Origin: CAZWCE01 sp964632505
Lineage (GTDB): Bacteria > Planctomycetota > Planctomycetia > Pirellulales > Thermoguttaceae
Direction of reading: 5' to 3'
Length of the DNA: 64,000 nt
Assembly: GCA_964632505.1 (NCBI GenBank)
Contig: CAZWCE010000003.1
Location: forward strand, 186,001-250,000
A program made the translations under genes and the position numbers. This document shows positions 1 to 7,812 of this stretch, piece by piece. Positions within the stretch are counted from its first letter, which is position 1. Every line of letters starts with the position of its first letter. Under the pieces are notes generated by a model that saw nothing but the letters and a program-made list of their open reading frames with translations, did not search any database and was not told the DNA's origin.

Positions 1-138
1 AAGCCCCTCTCCGATGAAGATCTCGTCGCCGCGCTGGAAGAGGAAGGCTTCAAAGTCGCGCGGCGGACGGTCACCAAATACCGTAAGGCGATGGACATCC
101 CCAGCTCCCGACAGCGTCGCGTCTGGCAAGACAAATAA
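1..138 (+). CDS. rpoN: RNA polymerase sigma-54 factor, C-terminal end (partial)
   Basis: The first reading frame is open from the window edge and ends with TAA at 136-138, giving the last 45 residues of a protein that begins outside the window. The segment ARRTVTKYRKAM matches the RpoN box, the sigma-54 signature that recognises the -24 promoter element, and it lies about 15 residues from the C-terminus as in the family. Sigma-54 directs core RNA polymerase to -24/-12 promoters and needs an AAA+ activator to open them. A perfect sigma-54 promoter lies about 300 bp downstream, ahead of groEL1, so this regulator and a probable target are neighbours. The fragment is short, but the RpoN box is diagnostic. 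Confidence 0.9.
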   Translation, partial: KPLSDEDLVAALEEEGFKVARRTVTKYRKAMDIPSSRQRRVWQDK

Positions 139-322
139 CCACCACTTCGGTCATCTTATTCGGCGATCTTCCTCTTCAGCGCCGGTTTCATCGAAGCACT
201 TTGCACAAACGGACGAACCATAGAACGCCGTTCTTTTCTCATCTCCCTTTCGGGAATGCTCTTCGCTGATTCTGAGGATTGTCGTGCGCGGTCTGTTTTC
301 ACAGGCTCCGCGGATCTTCATC

Positions 323-335
323 TGCCAATATGGCA
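323..335. promoter_or_regulatory. Inverted repeat, candidate enhancer-binding-protein site
   Basis: TGCCA and TGGCA form perfect 5-bp arms around ATA. The site is centred about 105 bp upstream of the -24 element, a usual distance for sigma-54 activator sites. A degenerate relative with a 4-bp spacer occurs at 476-489. The arms are short, so chance is possible. Confidence 0.3.
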
Positions 336-432
336 TCTTCCAGAACGGCATCAATTCAGCCAACTCGATTCTTGGCTCACCCCATTTCCGCAAGTCACTC
401 ACTGAAAAGCACTTACGCTCCTCATACCGAGT

Positions 433-448
433 TGGCACGCATTTTGCT
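433..448 (+). promoter_or_regulatory. Sigma-54 (-24/-12) promoter of groEL1
   Basis: TGGCAC at 433-438, five bases, then TTGCT at 444-448 match the sigma-54 consensus at every conserved position, with the required 10-bp spacing between the GG and GC dinucleotides. The predicted transcription start is near 459, giving a leader of about 155 nt to the groEL1 GTG at 614. rpoN itself ends 295 bp upstream. Confidence 0.8.
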
Positions 449-613
449 TCCAATTGCCACACAAACCAACGCCGCTGCCAAAATGGAAGAACGGCTCCCC
501 GTTGGCAGGTTTCCCCGACTCTTCCGAGGCGGTCGATTGAAAAACGCTTCATCAATATTCACTGGAACAACGAACTATAAACAGTAATTCGCCAGCAACA
601 GGAGGAATCCGCT

Positions 614-2314
614 GTGGCAAAACAGATGGTTTTTGAAGACGCTGCACGACAGCCATTGGCCGAAGGTGTCAAAAAACTGGCCCGGGCTGTGAAGAGCACG
701 CTGGGACCGAGAGGTCGAAATGCCGTCCTGGATAAAGGATGGGGAGCTCCGAAAGTCACCAAGGACGGGGTCACCGTCGCCGAGGACATCAACCTGGACG
801 ATCCGGACGAGAATTTGGGTGTCCAGTTGGTCAAACAGGCCGCCTCGAAGACGAACGACGTGGCCGGCGACGGAACCACGACCGCCACCGTGCTCGCCGA
901 GGCGATCTATCTGGAAGGTTTGAAAATGGTCGCTGCCGGAGGCGATCCCATGTCGCTTTCCCGGGGGATCCACCGGGCGGCCGAGGCCGTGTGTGAAGCG
1001 ATCGGCAAAGCATCCACCTCGATCGATGCCAAGAACAAAAAAGAGATCGCCCAGATCGCCACGATCGCCGGAAACAACGACCCCACCATCGGTCAGGTGC
1101 TCGCCGAAGCCTTCTTGAAAGTCGGCAAAAACGGCGTCATCACCGTCGAGGAAGGTCGTCATTCCGAAACCTACGTGGAAGTGGTCGAGGGAATGCAATT
1201 CGACCGCGGTTTCCTTTCCCCCCATTTCGTGACCGATCAAGACAATCAGGTCGTCGAACTCGAAAACTGCCTCGTGCTGATCCACGAAGAGAAGATTTCC
1301 AGCGCCAAGGATCTCGTTCCGCTGCTCGAAGCGATCAGCCAGGCGAACAAGCCGTTGCTGTTGATCGCCGAAGACATCGAAGGCGAAGCACTCGCCACGC
1401 TGGTGGTCAACAAAATGCGCGGCATTCTCAACGTCTGTGCCGTCAAGGCCCCCGGCTACGGCGATCGCCGCAAGGCGATGATGGGCGATATCGCCACCCT
1501 CACCGGCGGACAAGCTCTCTATAAGGATCTCGGCGTGAAGCTCGACGCCGTCCAACTCTCCGATCTCGGCAAGGCGAAGAAGGTCACCGTCACTTCCGAC
1601 GACACGACGATCGTCGGAGGCGCAGGCAAAAAACAAGACATCGAAGCGCGAGCCGAACAGATCCGCCAGGAAATCGGCACCACCGACAGCGACTACGACC
1701 GGGAAAAGCTCCAGGAACGTCTCGCCAAATTGGCTGGAGGCGTCGCGCAGATCAACGTCGGAGCGATGACCGAAACGGAAATGAAAGAGCAGAAGGCCCT
1801 CTTCGAGGATGCCCGCGCCGCCACCCAGGCCGCATTGGAAGAAGGCATCGTCCCCGGTGGTGGCACGGCCCTCTTGCGAGCGGAAAAAGCGATCGGCAAG
1901 CTCGATCTCGACGGCGACGAAGCGCTCGGCGCGAAGATCGTCCGTCGGGCGCTGGAAGCCCCGATTCGCGAGATCGCCCAGAACGCCGGCGTCGACGGCG
2001 CGGTGGTCGTCAATCGCGTCAAGAGCATGAAAAAAACCGAAGGCTACGACGCCGACAAGGACACCTACGGCGATCTTGTCGAAGCCGGCATCATCGATCC
2101 GGCCAAGGTGGTTCGCACCGCATTGACCAACGCCGCGAGCGTCTCCGCCCTTCTCCTGACCACCTCTTGCCTATTGACCGAAATCCCCACCGACGAACCG
2201 GAAGGACCTCCTCCCGGAATGGATCCCGGCATGGGCGGTATGGGAGGAATGGGCGGCATGGGTGGAATGGGCGGTATGGGAATGGGAGGCATGGGCGGAA
2301 TGGGTGGCTTCTAA
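614..2314 (+). CDS. groEL: Chaperonin GroEL, copy 1 (GGM-tailed)
   Basis: This 60-kDa chaperonin forms the double-ring ATP-driven folding chamber capped by GroES in the cytoplasm. The 566-residue product begins MAKQMVFEDA and carries the ATP-binding GDGTTT motif near residues 85-90 and PGGGTALL near 413. It ends in a long Gly-Gly-Met tail typical of chamber-lining GroEL tails, here longer than in E. coli. The start is GTG at 614, with a near-perfect AGGAGG 8 bases upstream. groES follows after 164 bp and a second groEL after that. A sigma-54 promoter sits upstream, so expression may be activator-dependent. Many bacteria carry two groEL genes, one of them specialised; which copy is the housekeeping one cannot be told from sequence alone. 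Confidence 0.97.
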   Translation: MAKQMVFEDAARQPLAEGVKKLARAVKSTLGPRGRNAVLDKGWGAPKVTKDGVTVAEDINLDDPDENLGVQLVKQAASKTNDVAGDGTTTATVLAEAIYLEGLKMVAAGGDPMSLSRGIHRAAEAVCEAIGKASTSIDAKNKKEIAQIATIAGNNDPTIGQVLAEAFLKVGKNGVITVEEGRHSETYVEVVEGMQFDRGFLSPHFVTDQDNQVVELENCLVLIHEEKISSAKDLVPLLEAISQANKPLLLIAEDIEGEALATLVVNKMRGILNVCAVKAPGYGDRRKAMMGDIATLTGGQALYKDLGVKLDAVQLSDLGKAKKVTVTSDDTTIVGGAGKKQDIEARAEQIRQEIGTTDSDYDREKLQERLAKLAGGVAQINVGAMTETEMKEQKALFEDARAATQAALEEGIVPGGGTALLRAEKAIGKLDLDGDEALGAKIVRRALEAPIREIAQNAGVDGAVVVNRVKSMKKTEGYDADKDTYGDLVEAGIIDPAKVVRTALTNAASVSALLLTTSCLLTEIPTDEPEGPPPGMDPGMGGMGGMGGMGGMGGMGMGGMGGMGGF

Positions 2315-2478
2315 GCACCCCCCGTTTTCGATATCCCACTCCATTTCCTCCGGGCCTTCGGCCGGCGTCGCGAATCTCCGCGCCCCAACGCCATAGAGGG
2401 AAAATCATTAAGTTCAACCTGATGGACAAGTTCCCATCTCCAAGATTACATACAACGAGTCAATGAAAGGAAACGAAA

Positions 2479-2778
2479 ATGAAAAAGATCAATCTGCGAC
2501 CTTTAGATGATCGCATTGTGGTCGAACCGATGGAAGCGGAAGAAACGACGGCGGGCGGCATCGTCCTGCCGGACACCGCGCGGGAGAAACCCCAACGGGG
2601 GACGGTGGTGGCCGTCGGAAGCGGCAAGCTTCTGGAAAGCGGCGACCGTGGCGAATTGAGCGTGCAGATCGGCGACGAAGTCATCTACGGCAAATACTCC
2701 GGAAGCGATGTCGAAATCGACGGACGCGAAGTCAAAATCCTTCGCGAAGGCGATGTGCTGGCGAAAATCGTCAAGTAA
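2479..2778 (+). CDS. groES: Co-chaperonin GroES
   Basis: The 99-residue protein has the usual GroES length and order: LRPLDDRIVVEP at the N-terminus, a mobile-loop region (EETTAGGIVLPDTA, residues about 21-34) that docks on GroEL, and the C-terminal strand KILREGDVLAKIV. It caps the GroEL chamber as a heptamer. The ATG at 2479 follows AAAGGAAA. The gene lies between the two groEL copies and could serve both; no promoter was recognised in the 164-bp gap upstream, so co-transcription with groEL1 is plausible. The order groEL-groES-groEL differs from the common groES-groEL operon. Confidence 0.97.
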   Translation: MKKINLRPLDDRIVVEPMEAEETTAGGIVLPDTAREKPQRGTVVAVGSGKLLESGDRGELSVQIGDEVIYGKYSGSDVEIDGREVKILREGDVLAKIVK

Positions 2779-2955
2779 ACACTCGAGATGAACCAACCGA
2801 AAGTCGGGGCTGCCCGTCGAACCGGAAAAGCTTCCGCGGCAGTCCCTTCTCGATTCCAGGGCACGCCGCCCTGTCATTCGTAAGCATTCCCTCAGGAAGC
2901 AGGTCGCCTCCGAGGGGTGGGAATACATTTTTACTCCAAAAAAGGAACGACCATC

Positions 2956-4572
2956 GTGGCGAAACAACTTTTGTTTGACGATGATGCCCGCAAGAAAGTA
3001 CTGCAGGGCGTGGAAAAATTGGCGGATGCCGTCGCGGTGACGATGGGTCCGACCGGACGGAATGTCGTGGTCGACAAATCGTTCGGAGGACCGACCTTCA
3101 CCAAGGACGGCGTGACCGTCAGCAAGGAAATCGAACTGGAAGACCCCTTCGAGAACATGGGCGCCAAGCTGGTCAACGAAGTCGCCTCGAAGACTTCCGA
3201 CGTGGCGGGAGACGGCACCACCACGGCGACCATTCTGGCCCGGGCCATCTTCAAGGAAGGGCTTCGCAACATCGCCGCCGGGAGCAACCCCACGGCGATC
3301 CGTCGCGGCATCGAACGGGCGGTCAACGCGGCGGTGAAGCACCTGGAGTCGATGGGCAAAGCGATCTCGACGAAGCAGGAAATCGCCAACGTGGGCGCCA
3401 TCAGCGCCAACAACGATAAACTCATCGGCGATCTCTTGGCCGAGGCGATGGAGTCGGTCGGCAACGACGGCGTCATCACCGTCGAAGAAGGTCAGACCGC
3501 CGAAACCACCTATGAAGTCGTTGAAGGCATGCAGTTCGACAAGGGGTATCTCTCCCCTTACTTCATCAACCGCACGCCGGAAATGGACTGCGTGCTCGAG
3601 GATCCCTACATCCTGCTGCACGAAAAGAAGATCAGCAACGTCCGCGAGTTGGTCCCACTGTTGGAAAAGGTGAGCCAAACCGGCAAGCAACTCCTGATCA
3701 TCTCCGAGGACATCGAGAGCGAAGCTTTGACGATGCTCGTGGTCAACAAGCTCCGCGGCGTCCTCAACGTGTCGGCCGTGAAAGCGCCGGGATTCGGCGA
3801 CCGCCGCAAGGCGATGCTGACCGATATGGCGATCCTCACCGGCGGCACCGTCATCAGCGAGGACCTGGGCATCAAGCTCGACAACGTCGAGATCGACCAA
3901 CTCGGTCGTGCGAAGCAGGTCACCATCGACAAGGACTCCACGACGATCGTCGAGGGTGGCGGCAAACGGGCGGACATCAAGGCCCGAATCGACCAGTTGC
4001 GCAACCAGATCGAGTCGACCGACAGCGACTACGATCGTGAGAAGTACCAGGAACGCCTGGCGAAACTGGCCGGCGGCGTGGCGGTGGTGCAGGTCGGTGC
4101 CAACACCGAAGCGGAGATGAAACAGAAGAAAGCCCGCATCGAGGACGCACTTCACGCGACCCGGGCCGCGGCGGAAGAAGGCGTGTTGCCCGGAGGCGGG
4201 GTGGCCCTATTGCGCTGCCGGGAATCGGTTCAGAAGAGCCGTTCCGATGCCCGAGGCGACGAAAAGATCGGCGTCGATATCGTTTACCGCTCTTTGGCAA
4301 GGCCGCTGGAGCAGATCGCCAAGAACTGCGGTCTCGACGGCGCGGTCATCGCCGACCAGGTCGCCGAAAAGCCGACCAACACCGGGTACGACGGCAACGC
4401 CGCCAAGTTCACCGATATGTACAAGGCCGGCATCATCGATCCTCTGAAAGTCGTGCGTACGGCCCTGACCAATGCGGCCAGCATCGCTGCGTTGATGCTC
4501 ACCACCGAAACGCTCGTGACCGACCTGGATAAGGACGATGAGACCGAGCCGATCCACGGCGCGGTGAGCTAG
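2956..4572 (+). CDS. groEL: Chaperonin GroEL, copy 2 (no GGM tail)
   Basis: This second complete chaperonin subunit of 538 residues has the same GDGTTTATIL ATP-binding motif and PGGGVALLR segment as copy 1. It ends in a polar, acidic tail (DKDDETEPIHGAVS) and has no Gly-Met repeats. The GTG at 2956 is preferred because it gives the family start MAKQLLFDDDAR and follows AAAGGA; an in-frame ATG at 2917 would add 13 untypical residues. The gene sits 177 bp after groES. Absence of the GGM tail is a feature of specialised paralogues in other bacteria (family knowledge); whether it forms its own ring or mixed rings is unknown. A hairpin lies just after the stop. Confidence 0.96.
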   Translation: MAKQLLFDDDARKKVLQGVEKLADAVAVTMGPTGRNVVVDKSFGGPTFTKDGVTVSKEIELEDPFENMGAKLVNEVASKTSDVAGDGTTTATILARAIFKEGLRNIAAGSNPTAIRRGIERAVNAAVKHLESMGKAISTKQEIANVGAISANNDKLIGDLLAEAMESVGNDGVITVEEGQTAETTYEVVEGMQFDKGYLSPYFINRTPEMDCVLEDPYILLHEKKISNVRELVPLLEKVSQTGKQLLIISEDIESEALTMLVVNKLRGVLNVSAVKAPGFGDRRKAMLTDMAILTGGTVISEDLGIKLDNVEIDQLGRAKQVTIDKDSTTIVEGGGKRADIKARIDQLRNQIESTDSDYDREKYQERLAKLAGGVAVVQVGANTEAEMKQKKARIEDALHATRAAAEEGVLPGGGVALLRCRESVQKSRSDARGDEKIGVDIVYRSLARPLEQIAKNCGLDGAVIADQVAEKPTNTGYDGNAAKFTDMYKAGIIDPLKVVRTALTNAASIAALMLTTETLVTDLDKDDETEPIHGAVS

Positions 4573-4575
4573 GCA

Positions 4576-4598
4576 TCCGAAAAATCGCGTTTTTCGGA
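4576..4598. other. Hairpin downstream of groEL2
   Basis: TCCGAAAAA (4576-4584) and TTTTTCGGA (4590-4598) form a perfect 9-bp stem with a TCGCG loop, starting four bases after the groEL2 stop. The T run is inside the stem and no T tract follows, so it may be a weak terminator, a 3'-end stabiliser or a processing site between groEL2 and dnaJ. Confidence 0.5.
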
Positions 4599-4838
4599 CA
4601 CCGGAACAATGACTCCGGACGAAAAACGCAACCGGGGAAAGGGACGAATCGCTTCTGTTTCCCCGGCCCGAATACAGAAAGGGGTCGCTCGTTCACATGG
4701 ATGAGCGGCCCATTTTCACCTGTAGACCGTTTCGGGGGAATGTCGCCGACGGCCGGCCGTTGGCGACGATCCATATCCCATCAGCGATTTTGTTTCACTC
4801 GATTTCTTTCGCCGCTCCCATCAAAAATGAAACAGACC

Positions 4839-5981
4839 ATGGCGTCCAAACCTGATTATTACGAAGTGCTCGGCATCCAACGCACCGCGACCAAGGACGA
4901 GATCTCCACGGCCTATCGCAAACTGGCGATGAAGTATCACCCCGACCGGAATCCCGGCGACGACCAGGCGGTGGAGCAGTTCAAGCTCTCCGCCGAGGCG
5001 TTCGAGGTGCTCAGCGACGACGGCAAGCGTCGACTGTACGACCAGTACGGCCACGCGGGCTTGGAATCTCAAGGAGGCGGTGGCGGCTTCCACGATGTCG
5101 GCGATATCTTCGACGCTTTCGGCGATATCTTCGGCGAAAGTCTCTTCGGAAGCTTTTTCGGCGGGGGACGCCGGCGCGGTGGGCGACGTGTGCGCCGAGG
5201 AGCGGATATCAAGGCCGAAGTGGTGCTCGATCTGTTCGAAGCCGCTCGCGGGGTCACCAAAGTCGTCCACTTCAACCGGCACGACCTCTGTTCCACCTGT
5301 GGAGGAAGCGGCGCGAAGGAGGGAACCCAACGTCAAACGTGCCAATACTGCGGCGGCCACGGGCGCATCCAGCAGTCGACCGGCATTTTCTCCCTCCAGA
5401 CGACTTGCCCACAATGTCAGGGGCAGGGGACCATCGTCCAGGATCCCTGCCGCGATTGCGACGGCAGCGGACTGGAGGCCCACCGGGTCGAACGCGAAGT
5501 GAAAATCCCCGCCGGTGTCGACAACGGCACCCGACTCCGCTTGCAGGGGGAGGGCGAAAAGAGCCCCGACGGTGGTCCGGCGGGCGATTGCTATATTTTC
5601 ATCATGGTGAAATCGCACCCGCTTTTTCACCGCGATCAACAGGATCTGATCTGCCGCGTTCCGATCGGTTACGCCCAAGCGGCCTTGGGAACGGAGATCG
5701 AAGTCCCCACACTCGACGGTCCGGAGTCGATCAAGATCCCCGCGGGGACCCAGAGCGGCGACGTCATCACTCTCAAAAGCCGAGGGATGCCCGTCCCCCG
5801 ACGCAACCTGGCCGGCGATTTGCACATTCAAGTTTACATCGAGGTTCCGAGAAAACTCAAACCCGAACACGAAGCCATCCTTCGAGAGCTGGCGAAAATC
5901 GAAAAGGAACACGTCTCGAAGGACCGGAAATCCTTTTTCTCCAAACTCAAGGAATACGTTTCGGAAAAGATTTTTGAGTGA
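4839..5981 (+). CDS. dnaJ: Chaperone protein DnaJ
   Basis: Hsp40 co-chaperone that delivers clients to DnaK and stimulates its ATPase. The 380-residue product has the full type I layout. A J domain opens with KPDYYEVLGI and contains the HPD motif (YHPDRNPGDD). A Gly/Phe-rich linker follows. Four zinc-binding repeats come next (CSTCGGSG, CQYCGGHG, CPQCQGQG, CRDCDGSG), then the C-terminal substrate domains. The start is taken at 4839 (MASKPDYY); an ATG at 4827 would add four residues, and neither has a clear Shine-Dalgarno. grpE follows 77 bp downstream on the same strand. dnaK is not in the window, so the trio is split. Confidence 0.95.
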   Translation: MASKPDYYEVLGIQRTATKDEISTAYRKLAMKYHPDRNPGDDQAVEQFKLSAEAFEVLSDDGKRRLYDQYGHAGLESQGGGGGFHDVGDIFDAFGDIFGESLFGSFFGGGRRRGGRRVRRGADIKAEVVLDLFEAARGVTKVVHFNRHDLCSTCGGSGAKEGTQRQTCQYCGGHGRIQQSTGIFSLQTTCPQCQGQGTIVQDPCRDCDGSGLEAHRVEREVKIPAGVDNGTRLRLQGEGEKSPDGGPAGDCYIFIMVKSHPLFHRDQQDLICRVPIGYAQAALGTEIEVPTLDGPESIKIPAGTQSGDVITLKSRGMPVPRRNLAGDLHIQVYIEVPRKLKPEHEAILRELAKIEKEHVSKDRKSFFSKLKEYVSEKIFE

Positions 5982-6058
5982 ACACGCATTCACTTGTTCT
6001 TTTCATCACGTTTCCCCACTGAAGACACTCCCTTTTGATTCATTCCAGGAGAGGCAAC

Positions 6059-6724
6059 ATGTCGAAGGAAGACCTTCGCCACCAACACGACCCGGCCCCC
6101 TCGTCGAAGAAAGATACGGAACCAGACAAGGATTCCTCCTCCGAGGACCGGAAAGCCGAGTTTACGGCCGCATCGTACGAAGAACTCCTTTCGGAGAAAA
6201 ACAATCCGTCTCCCGACGCCCAGGGATCGGACAATCTTTCGGAAGCCGAACAACTCCGCCGGGATCTCGAGGAAGCGACCGACAAGACCCTCCGGGCCCG
6301 TGCCGAGTTGGAGAACTTCCGAAAACGCATGCAGCGACTGATGGAAGAAGAGCGGAAATACGCCTCGATGGAGTTATTCCGCGATCTCCTCCCGGTCTGG
6401 GACAATATGGGACGGGCACTCGAGGCGGTCGACAAAACCGACGACAACGCTTCCCTCTACGAAGGGTTGAACATGATGCACCGGCAACTGCTCGAAGTGC
6501 TGGAGAAGCACGAGTGCCGACGCATTGAGTCGATTCATCAACCGTTCGATCCGAATTTTCATGAATCGATCGCCCAACAGCCTAACGCCGAACTTCCTCC
6601 GGGAACAGTCATTTTCGAAACCCAGGTCGGCTTTCAGCTTCACGATCGGGTTGTACGCCCCAGTCAGGTCGTTCTGGCCGCGGCGGATCCGGAAGCCCAA
6701 CTCGAAGAGCAAAACGAAGACTGA
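6059..6724 (+). CDS. grpE: Nucleotide exchange factor GrpE
   Basis: GrpE releases ADP from DnaK during the Hsp70 cycle. The 221-residue protein has a polar N-terminal third, a coiled-coil segment (EAEQLRRDLEEATDKTLR onward, about 60-100) containing the family sequence RAELENFRKRMQR, and a C-terminal beta domain with FDPNFHESIAQQ and GFQLHDRVVRPSQV. The ATG at 6059 follows AGGAGAGG with good spacing and is preferred over an upstream ATG at 6035. It ends a heat-shock cluster with dnaJ and the chaperonins. No terminator was recognised after it. Confidence 0.95.
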   Translation: MSKEDLRHQHDPAPSSKKDTEPDKDSSSEDRKAEFTAASYEELLSEKNNPSPDAQGSDNLSEAEQLRRDLEEATDKTLRARAELENFRKRMQRLMEEERKYASMELFRDLLPVWDNMGRALEAVDKTDDNASLYEGLNMMHRQLLEVLEKHECRRIESIHQPFDPNFHESIAQQPNAELPPGTVIFETQVGFQLHDRVVRPSQVVLAAADPEAQLEEQNED

Positions 6725-6802
6725 ATGCGGAATGCGCCCCCCGAAAGCGCCATCCATCGGACGACCGCAATTCAGCGTGATACTCGGATCGGAAAAAAAC
6801 AA

Positions 6803-6831
6803 GTGACAAAAGCGGCTCCATCGAGTAGAAT
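6803..6831 (+). promoter_or_regulatory. Sigma-70-type promoter upstream of fmdB-like/yacG
   Basis: GTGACA (6803-6808) and TAGAAT (6826-6831) are separated by 17 bp, each one mismatch from consensus. The start point would be near 6838, giving a leader of about 218 nt. Confidence 0.55.
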
Positions 6832-6835
6832 GGAA

Positions 6836-6850
6836 TTTTTGTGACAAAAA
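6836..6850. promoter_or_regulatory. Palindrome over the predicted transcription start
   Basis: TTTTTGT and ACAAAAA flank a central G in a perfect 7-bp-arm palindrome. Its GTGACAAAA core also occurs at 6803-6811, overlapping the -35 box, 38 bp away. Two such sites around a promoter suggest a repressor operator. This is inference. Confidence 0.35.
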
Positions 6851-7055
6851 TGCGATGCTCATGATGCACTTGCATTCATGTCAACTTGAAGGAAGCATGG
6901 CTCCCCGGACCGGCGTGCGACAACGCCCCGATCCGCCGCGAACCATGCGGGGGAAGAAGGGACGCGATGATGCCTTGCCCCCACATCCAGCGGGATCGAC
7001 CGGAACGGGTCGTCTCGGGAACGATATCGTCAACCACCATCGATCGAGGAATGCC

Positions 7056-7358
7056 ATGCCGACTTACGATTATCTATGCGATGCCTGCGACCACCAGTTC
7101 GAACTGTTCCAATACATCAAAGAGAGCCCCAAACGCAAATGCCCCGAGTGCGGCAAGATGAAGCTCCGCCGGTTGATCGGTCCGGGGGCGGCCCTGGTTT
7201 TCAAGGGATCCGGCTTCTACAAGACCGACTACCGGAGCGAGTCCTATAAGAGCGGCGAAAGCAAGGCGAAGAAGAACGACACCCCCAAAAGCAAGGATTC
7301 CGCCGGGTCTTCGAAAAAATCTTCCGCCAAGGAGACCGCACCGGCGACCAAAACTTGA
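7056..7358 (+). CDS. FmdB-family zinc-ribbon regulatory protein
   Basis: This 100-residue protein begins MPTYDYLCDACDHQFE, the hallmark of the FmdB/CxxC_CXXC_SSSS family. The four zinc-ligand cysteines are C8, C11, C29 and C32. The C-terminal half (GFYKTDYRS, then Lys/Ser/Asp-rich) is low complexity and probably disordered, also usual in the family. FmdB was named from a putative regulator of formamidase; the general function is unknown. The start at 7056 has GAGGA just upstream and matches family members. The next gene, yacG, begins 9 bp after the stop, so the two zinc-binding proteins are probably co-translated. Confidence 0.85.
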   Translation: MPTYDYLCDACDHQFELFQYIKESPKRKCPECGKMKLRRLIGPGAALVFKGSGFYKTDYRSESYKSGESKAKKNDTPKSKDSAGSSKKSSAKETAPATKT

Positions 7359-7367
7359 CGGTTTTCC

Positions 7368-7565
7368 ATGAAGTGCTCGATCTGCGAACGATGTTTCCAT
7401 CCCGAAGAACCGGGCGTAATGATGCCGTTCTGCAGCCGCCGGTGCAAGATGATCGACGCGCGCCGGTGGCTTGGCGAAGAGTACGGCTTGCCCTATCTTT
7501 CCCTCGACGAGCAGGAAGAGGAACCCGACGGCTGGGAGTACGATGACGACGACCGCGAACCCTGA
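7368..7565 (+). CDS. yacG: DNA gyrase inhibitor YacG-like zinc protein
   Basis: A 65-residue zinc-finger protein with cysteines at 3, 6, 22 and 26 and the signature PFCSRRCKMIDARRWLGEEY, followed by an acidic tail (DEQEEEPDGWEYDDDD). In E. coli YacG binds GyrB and blocks DNA binding by gyrase; that role is assumed by family. It begins 9 bp after the FmdB-like gene and is probably in the same transcript. The length matches the family. A possible tiny membrane ORF overlaps its end. Confidence 0.88.
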   Translation: MKCSICERCFHPEEPGVMMPFCSRRCKMIDARRWLGEEYGLPYLSLDEQEEEPDGWEYDDDDREP

Positions 7566-7683
7566 AACGCTCCCCCTCTTCACCAATCGATCGCAACCTG
7601 AGGCCTACCTGTCTGCTGCGCTCTTTTTTATAGGCGGCCCGTTGCTTGCTTTTATGACTCTTGTCTTCTGGTGCCGGCGGTGA
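7543..7683 (+). CDS. Possible 46-residue membrane peptide
   Basis: An ATG inside the 3' end of yacG, in another frame, opens a 46-codon frame (MTTTANPETLPLFTNRSQPE...). It has one strongly hydrophobic stretch, about residues 27-43 (YLSAALFFIGGPLLAFMTLV), and ends CRR. The coding overlap with yacG and the transmembrane-like segment are compatible with a small anchored protein, but no family is recognised and no Shine-Dalgarno is evident. It may be a chance frame. Confidence 0.3.
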   Translation: MTTTANPETLPLFTNRSQPEAYLSAALFFIGGPLLAFMTLVFWCRR

Positions 7684-7715
7684 TGACTCTCGGCATTTTC
7701 ACCGGACGATCGTTC

Positions 7716-7744
7716 TTGTCAAGCGATTCCGGTTCCCTTACAAT
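7716..7744 (+). promoter_or_regulatory. Sigma-70-type promoter of the membrane protein gene
   Basis: TTGTCA (7716-7721) and TACAAT (7739-7744) have a 17-bp spacer and one mismatch each. The leader to the ATG at 7813 is about 60 nt. Confidence 0.6.
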
Positions 7745-7812
7745 TTGCTTCTTCGGCAGGATTTTCAAACCGTCAAGGGCATGAAGGCATTGGAATCGAA
7801 AGAGGCTCCAGC

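Larger units (their letters stand above)
139..613. other. Intergenic region between rpoN and groEL1
   Basis: This 475-bp gap shows no credible gene. Open frames on both strands cross the promoter and have no recognisable protein features. It holds the sigma-54 promoter at 433-448 and a small inverted repeat at 323-335 that could be an activator site. No CIRCE element (the HrcA operator usual for groE) was found by eye. Confidence 0.6.
6725..7055. other. Intergenic region between grpE and the FmdB-like gene
   Basis: This 331-bp gap has no supported gene. It contains a sigma-70-like promoter (6803-6831) and an overlapping repeat and palindrome (6803-6850). An ATG at 6855 opens a frame into the FmdB-like gene, but the family start at 7056 has the ribosome-binding site. 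Confidence 0.5.

Noticed and set aside
151..555. A 134-codon minus-strand frame between rpoN and groEL1
   Set aside because: It crosses the sigma-54 promoter, has no family motif and an odd Trp/Met/Arg composition.
2503..4155. A 550-codon minus-strand frame opposite groES-groEL2
   Set aside because: It is antisense to well-supported chaperonin genes.
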